Of a stretch of 64,000 nt of DNA, positions 52,101-58,100 are shown in pieces (positions within the stretch are counted from its first letter, which is position 1; the number at the start of each line of letters is the position of its first letter). The translations under genes were made by a program, and so were the position numbers. This DNA comes from Candidatus Synoicihabitans palmerolidicus. Lineage in GTDB: Bacteria; Verrucomicrobiota; Verrucomicrobiia; Opitutales; Opitutaceae. The notes below the pieces were generated by a model. That model saw nothing but the letters and a program-made list of their open reading frames with translations. It did not search any database and was not told where the DNA came from. Where the stretch lies: assembly GCA_020809425.1 (NCBI GenBank), contig JAGGDC010000010.1, positions 1 through 64,000 of the forward strand, given 5' to 3'.

Positions 52101-55100
52101 GGCGACGCTTGAGTCCCGGTCTCAGACCCAGTCAGCGTCGATAGCTTTATCGGGATGGACTTCGATTCCGAAAGCGACCGTGGTCCCAGCTTGTCAGTCG
52201 TTGGTTCTCCTGCTTCCCGGATAAATTGTCTTATCCTCTCTTTCACCTCCGCCTTACCAAAGGTCTCACCGTGCATGCGCACTTCATCGGCAATGATCGT
52301 GGGCAATCGGGCCAATTTTCGCGCCGCCAGGCCCTGCTTGAGCGTGCGCATGGTATGCACCGGTTTCTGCGCCATGTCATGAGCAAGGGCCATCGCAGTC
52401 GACAACACCTCCGCCGCAGGTCGAAAGGTCACGCCCGCCCCTCGCTGAGACAGGTCACTACCGCGATAGGTCGACGCTGTCATCATCATCTCGGTCGCCG
52501 TGGCATCACCGAGTTTATCGGCCAGAATGTAGGTCGCCCCGAGCCCAGGCGTGAACCCATATTTGGTAAACACCGCAGAATAGAGTGCCTCCTCCGCCAT
52601 TACCACCACATCGGCATATAACCCAAAGACCAATCCACCGCCCTGGGCGTGGCCCTGCATCGCGGATATGACCGGCACGCGACATTGCAGGAATCCTTTG
52701 AAAATAAATTCGAGGCTCGCGAACGAGCGGACCTGATCGGATAGCGAGAGTAACTCGTCGCGAGTCCCTCCCATCGAAAACACATTTCCGATACCAGTGA
52801 CGACCACCGCCTGCACCGTCTCATCGTGATCGATCTCCGAAAATACGTGCATCAATCCCTCCAGCACAGCCCCCGTGAACATATTGCGATGATCCTGGTC
52901 CTGCATCCGCACTAGCGCGATGCCGCTCTCGTCACACGCCCAAGTCACCTCCGGGCGTTCACCGAAAGGAGGTGCCGTTTCGCTCCAATGATTCACGGTG
53001 ACGACTGGCGCCGGGGACGGATTTTTTAACGTTTCAATCTTCTCAATTTTCGACTCGCTGAAACTGCCATACCAAAATCGTTTCCGCTCAAATGGGTAAC
53101 CGGGCAACAGTACCACCCCGGGTAATAGTCCACCGCGCCGGGCCCGCCAGTCCACCACCCCTCCGCCGACCCAGCCCGTTGCCACCGATTGGGGATCTGC
53201 TCCGAGCGCAATGGGTTCGCGCGCGCTTGCCGGAGTGACCTTGCCTCGGCCTACCGCAGTCTCATCCCCTTTGAGCCAGCGTTCCAAGCGTGCAATCACC
53301 TCGGATACACTCCGAGCCGGCAACGCCAGTCGTTCCGTCATGGCTTCGCGTCCCGCTTGCAAGGTGTGCGCCAACGCCGCGAAATCGAGGTCGGCACCTG
53401 TACTTCGCAGGTGCGCAACGAGTCGTTCCGCTCCAACCTTCAGCGCGGGAGGGGTCCGCGCGGACAAGACAATGATCTCCTCGCCCTCCCGGGGGCGCAA
53501 CGCTGAGGCACCTTGATACTCTTCCAAAATCACATGCGCATTGGACCCACCCGCACCAAATGAGCTCACCCCAGCTCGCCGAGGTTGTTCCAGCCCGTCA
53601 ACAACCGGACGCACCCAAGGCGTCGCTTCAGTCGGGACGACGAAAGGCCCTCCGGCAAAGTCGATGTGGGGGTTGGATGGCGCGGCGTGCAAACTCGGTG
53701 CAATCACGCCATGGCGAAATTGGAGTAACACCTTGACCATGCCAGCAATCCCCGCTGCCGCCTCGAGGTGGCCTATATTCGATTTCACCGAACCCAGACT
53801 GCACCAAGGTCCCGTCATTTTTTCCGTCGCGAAAACACGCCTTAATCCATCCACCTCGATCGGATCACCCAATTCAGTACCTGTGCCGTGTGCTTCCACA
53901 CACGAGATACTACGAGGATCGATATCCGCTCTCTCCAACGCTGCCCGCACCACCGCAGCCTGGGCCGCCGGATTCGGCACACTGAATCCGTTGGTTCGTC
54001 CGCCATGATTCACCGCCGTCGCCTTGATCACTGCGTGAATCGGATCCCCATCGCGTTGTGCCGCACGGAGCGGTTTGAGCACCAACACTCCCGCCCCCTC
54101 GCCTGGCACGTAGCCATCGGCCCCGGCACCAAAGGTGCGACACCGTCCGGTGGGTGACAACATGCCCAAACCACACGCATTGATGTATTTGGATGGATGT
54201 AAATGCAGATTCACGGCCCCGGCCAAAGCCGTTCGACACTCGCCCCGTCGCAGGCTCTCGCAGGCCAGATACACGGCTGTCAACGCCGCCGAACACGCAG
54301 TATCCACGGGTAAACTCGGTCCTGCGAAATTAAAGAAATACGATACTCGATTGGCCGTGGACCACTCCCCGGAGTGATCCACCCGGGTGGGTGTGGCTTC
54401 GTTGCGTAATACTCCTTCCAATTGATAGGTGTTGTGCGTGACGCCGGCGAACACCCCCACGTCCGCATGTTCACCGCCGAGCCGCCACCGCGCAAGATCA
54501 CTTTGGGCATAGCCCGCACTCTCCAAGGCCTGCCAAGCCACTTCCAGCAACAGTCGCTGTTGCGGATCCATTAACTCCGCCTCGACCGGCGGTATGTTAA
54601 AAAATGAGGCATCAAACTGGTCCACGCCGTCCAAGAATCCGCCCCACTTACAATAGGCTTTACCTTGCGCCGCGTCACTTGAGTCCGCTCCCGATAGCAG
54701 CTCAGCATTCCATCGCGAAAGGGGCACCGCTGTGATGCCATCGCGTCCGTGCACCAAATTGTCCCAAAATGTTTCCAAATCGTCCGCCTGGGGAAAGCGA
54801 CCGGCAACGCCAATAATGGCAATGTCTTCGGTCGGCTCCGCGCGGAGCGTTTCGTCAAGTGGCTTCGCCGTGGGCGTCGATTGATCGGACGCCACTGCAG
54901 GTGCTGGGGCCTCCATCCGGGGAACCGGGGAGCGGCGGGTTGAATCTTGAATCCAACCCTCACCATAAGCCTTGCCGAGGTGCTCACTCAGCTGCTGCAG
55001 GTTAGGGAACTCAAACAACAGCGTCTTCGAGACCTCGGGCAGTAATTCAGCCAATCGCTCGTTAAACTTGAGCACCAAAATCGAATCGACCCCATAATCG

Positions 55101-58100
55101 GTAAACGGAGTGGTGTCGTGCAACCTGTCCGGCGACAACTTCAATACACTCGCCAACAACACGCGTACCGTCTCACGAATTCGAGTCGACTCATGCTTAT
55201 CTGCGTCATTGGCAATTTCAGGGACCGTCGGAGCGGGTAACGGAACCAAACCACCCATTTTCTCTGCCCGGAGTGCGAGCACGTTCGCATTGCCCCAGCC
55301 CCACAATCCACTGGTTTTCTGCGACGACGAGGCCCAATCCAACAACGCCAATCCCTCCGTGGTGATCAACGGTGGCAGACCGGTTAAACGCTCGGTCTGC
55401 TCAGCGTGTTGCCGTGCCGCATCGGCATCCGTTGAGCCGCTCCCGGCCGACATGCCACCTTCGCACCACATCTGCCAATTGATTGAGACTGCGGGAAGCG
55501 CGCTTCGCTCCGCCCACTCGTCGAGATAGCGATTCGCATACGCATAATCCGCCTGTCCGGCCTCCGGCAAAACGGCTGCGACAGACGAGCAAAGCAACAC
55601 CACATCCAGTTGGTCAGCCGCCAGTGCGAACTCCAGATGTCGCACCCCCAGTACCTTGGGTCCAATTACTTCGTGCAGTTCGCTCGTCTCTTTCTGCATC
55701 AGGAACCGATTACGCAACACTCCGGCGGCGTGGATCACGGCATGGATTGAACCAAAACGATCGCGGGTCTCAGCCATCGCCCTTTCTACGTCCGCCAAGC
55801 GCGTGACGTCCCCCCTAACGTAATGAACTTCCGCCCCCAGGGCCTCGAGTTCGCGCATCCGTGCTTCGATGTGTTCGCCGCACGGTGACCTGCCCATCCA
55901 CACCAAGCGGCTTCGCTGTGTTCGAGCCAAATGACGCGAGAAAATCAGCCCCAATCCACCCGCACCACCCGTGATCAAACAAACCCCGTTTTCTCGAAAG
56001 CGCGTTTCCGATCCAGAGCCATCTTCCGTCGATGCCAAGCATCGCACTTCACGCGTCCCCGGACCCAACCGCACCTCCCGATAGTCATCATCAGACAAGA
56101 GCTCAGACACGATCCGAGGATCATCCCCGGATGCTCGCACCAATCGCGTCCTCACACGAGGTGCCTCTTCGGTCAACGCGCCGAGATAGGCTCCAAGGGC
56201 GGTCCACGCGGGTCCCGCGTCAATCGGCATGATCACCATCAAGCGCACCCGTCCGGTTGAAGATTGGTTTAAAATCTCACGCGTCAATGTATGCAGTTTA
56301 TCAATACTTCTCGCCAACTCAGTTTCCAACGAAGTCACCATGGCACCGAAACCCAACACCACGCCTGCGGGCGGGTTGGCCAAACGAGGCAGCTCGGATT
56401 CGGCGCACACACTCACCAGCACACCGGGTTGACGTGCCTGCAATTCTGCCATCATTCGATCGTCGAAATCACCCCACAAATCCCAACGAGCAGGCCCTTT
56501 CACCACCGCCGCCGACGGAGGAGAGACGCTCCGCCATGTTGGCGCAAAGCATACTCGGTCCGTCAGTGAAGAGGGCGAGCCCACTTGCTTCGCTTCCGGC
56601 GAATCGACCCAACACCGTTCGAGGATAAAGGGGTGACCCGGCAATGACACCAATCCCTCCGGTCGGCGCGGAAAAAGCTCCGACCAAGATAAATGCTCCT
56701 GGCTCAGGAATGCCGCGGTCAGTGCTTGCGCTTGAGCGACGGTCCACGGTCCCAGTCGTGTCGGCAGAATCTGCTCCTCCATCACGGCACTCGATGGTTC
56801 CTCGGCTGCCCTTGTTTTCAGCGCCTCACGCAACTCGTTCTTTGATGATACGGTAATGCCCCAACGTACCCCATAATGACTCCGTCCCGTTGCCAAAGTA
56901 GTCGCGATGGCATCGATTGATGCAGCCAATCCTGCTTCACTACTCAGCCACTCCAGCAAAAACTGCCTGAGCAGAGCCAATGCTTCTTCCGATTTCGCTG
57001 AGAGCAGAATCGGAACCACTCCCTCCAGCGGCTGACTCACCGTCACCGGCGGTGCCTCTTCCAAAACGAGGTGCACATTCGTACCACTGAATCCGAACGC
57101 ACTCACCGCCGCCCGGCGTGGACCAGCACCTGCGGGCCAAGCTCGCGCTTGCTGGTTAAGGAAAAATGGACTCCCTGCAAAATCGATTTCGGGGTTGGCA
57201 TGCTCGCAATGCAACGTGGGCGGAATCAGGCCGTGTTTTAGCGCCAATAGGACTTTAATCACCGCCGCCGCTCCAGCCGTCATCAGGGTGTGGCCGATGT
57301 TCGATTTCACCGAACCGAGCGCGCAGAACTGGCGACGGGTGGTAAACCGGTGGAATGCTTCGGTCAATGCGTCGACCTCGATCGGGTCACCCAATCGGGT
57401 TCCTGTTCCATGGCACTCCACCAGACCCAAGCTGTCGGGACTCAGCCCCAGTTTTTGATATAGGCCCACTTCCAGCGCGGTCTGAGATGGGCCGTTCGGT
57501 GCCGTAATCCCGGTAGTCCGCCCATCCTGATTTAGCGCCGAACCAAGAATTATCCCATGGATTCGATCTCCATCCCGCTGAGCATCCGCCAAGCGCTTGA
57601 TCACCAAAACCGCCACCCCTTCACTGGGTACAAATCCATCGGCCCCAGCTCCGAAGGTGTGGCATTTCCCGGTCGAGGAAAGCATACCCGTCTGGCTGGA
57701 CAACACGTGAAATCGCGGAGTACTTAAAGTCGACACCCCGCCGGCCAGGGCGACGTCACTCGCGCCATTATTCAGGCTCTCACAGGCGAGATGTATTGCA
57801 ACGGCGGACGAAGAACAGGCCGTATCCACTGCTAATGTCGGGCCCTTAAGATTAAGCCAATAAGCGATCCGCGCGGGCAACATCGCGGGCGCGGTACCTG
57901 TAAATGCGAAGGCCTCGCTATCACGTTTCGCCGCTCGCAGCACGATTTCATAATCTCCGTAGGAGCACCCCGCAAAGACCCCGCAATTGAGACCCGCCAA
58001 TTCTTCCTGAGAGTAGCCCGCGTCCTCAAATGCGCGCCACGACTCCATGAGAAACAGCCGTTGTTGGGGGTCCATCATTTCCGCTTCGTGCGGCGAGATA

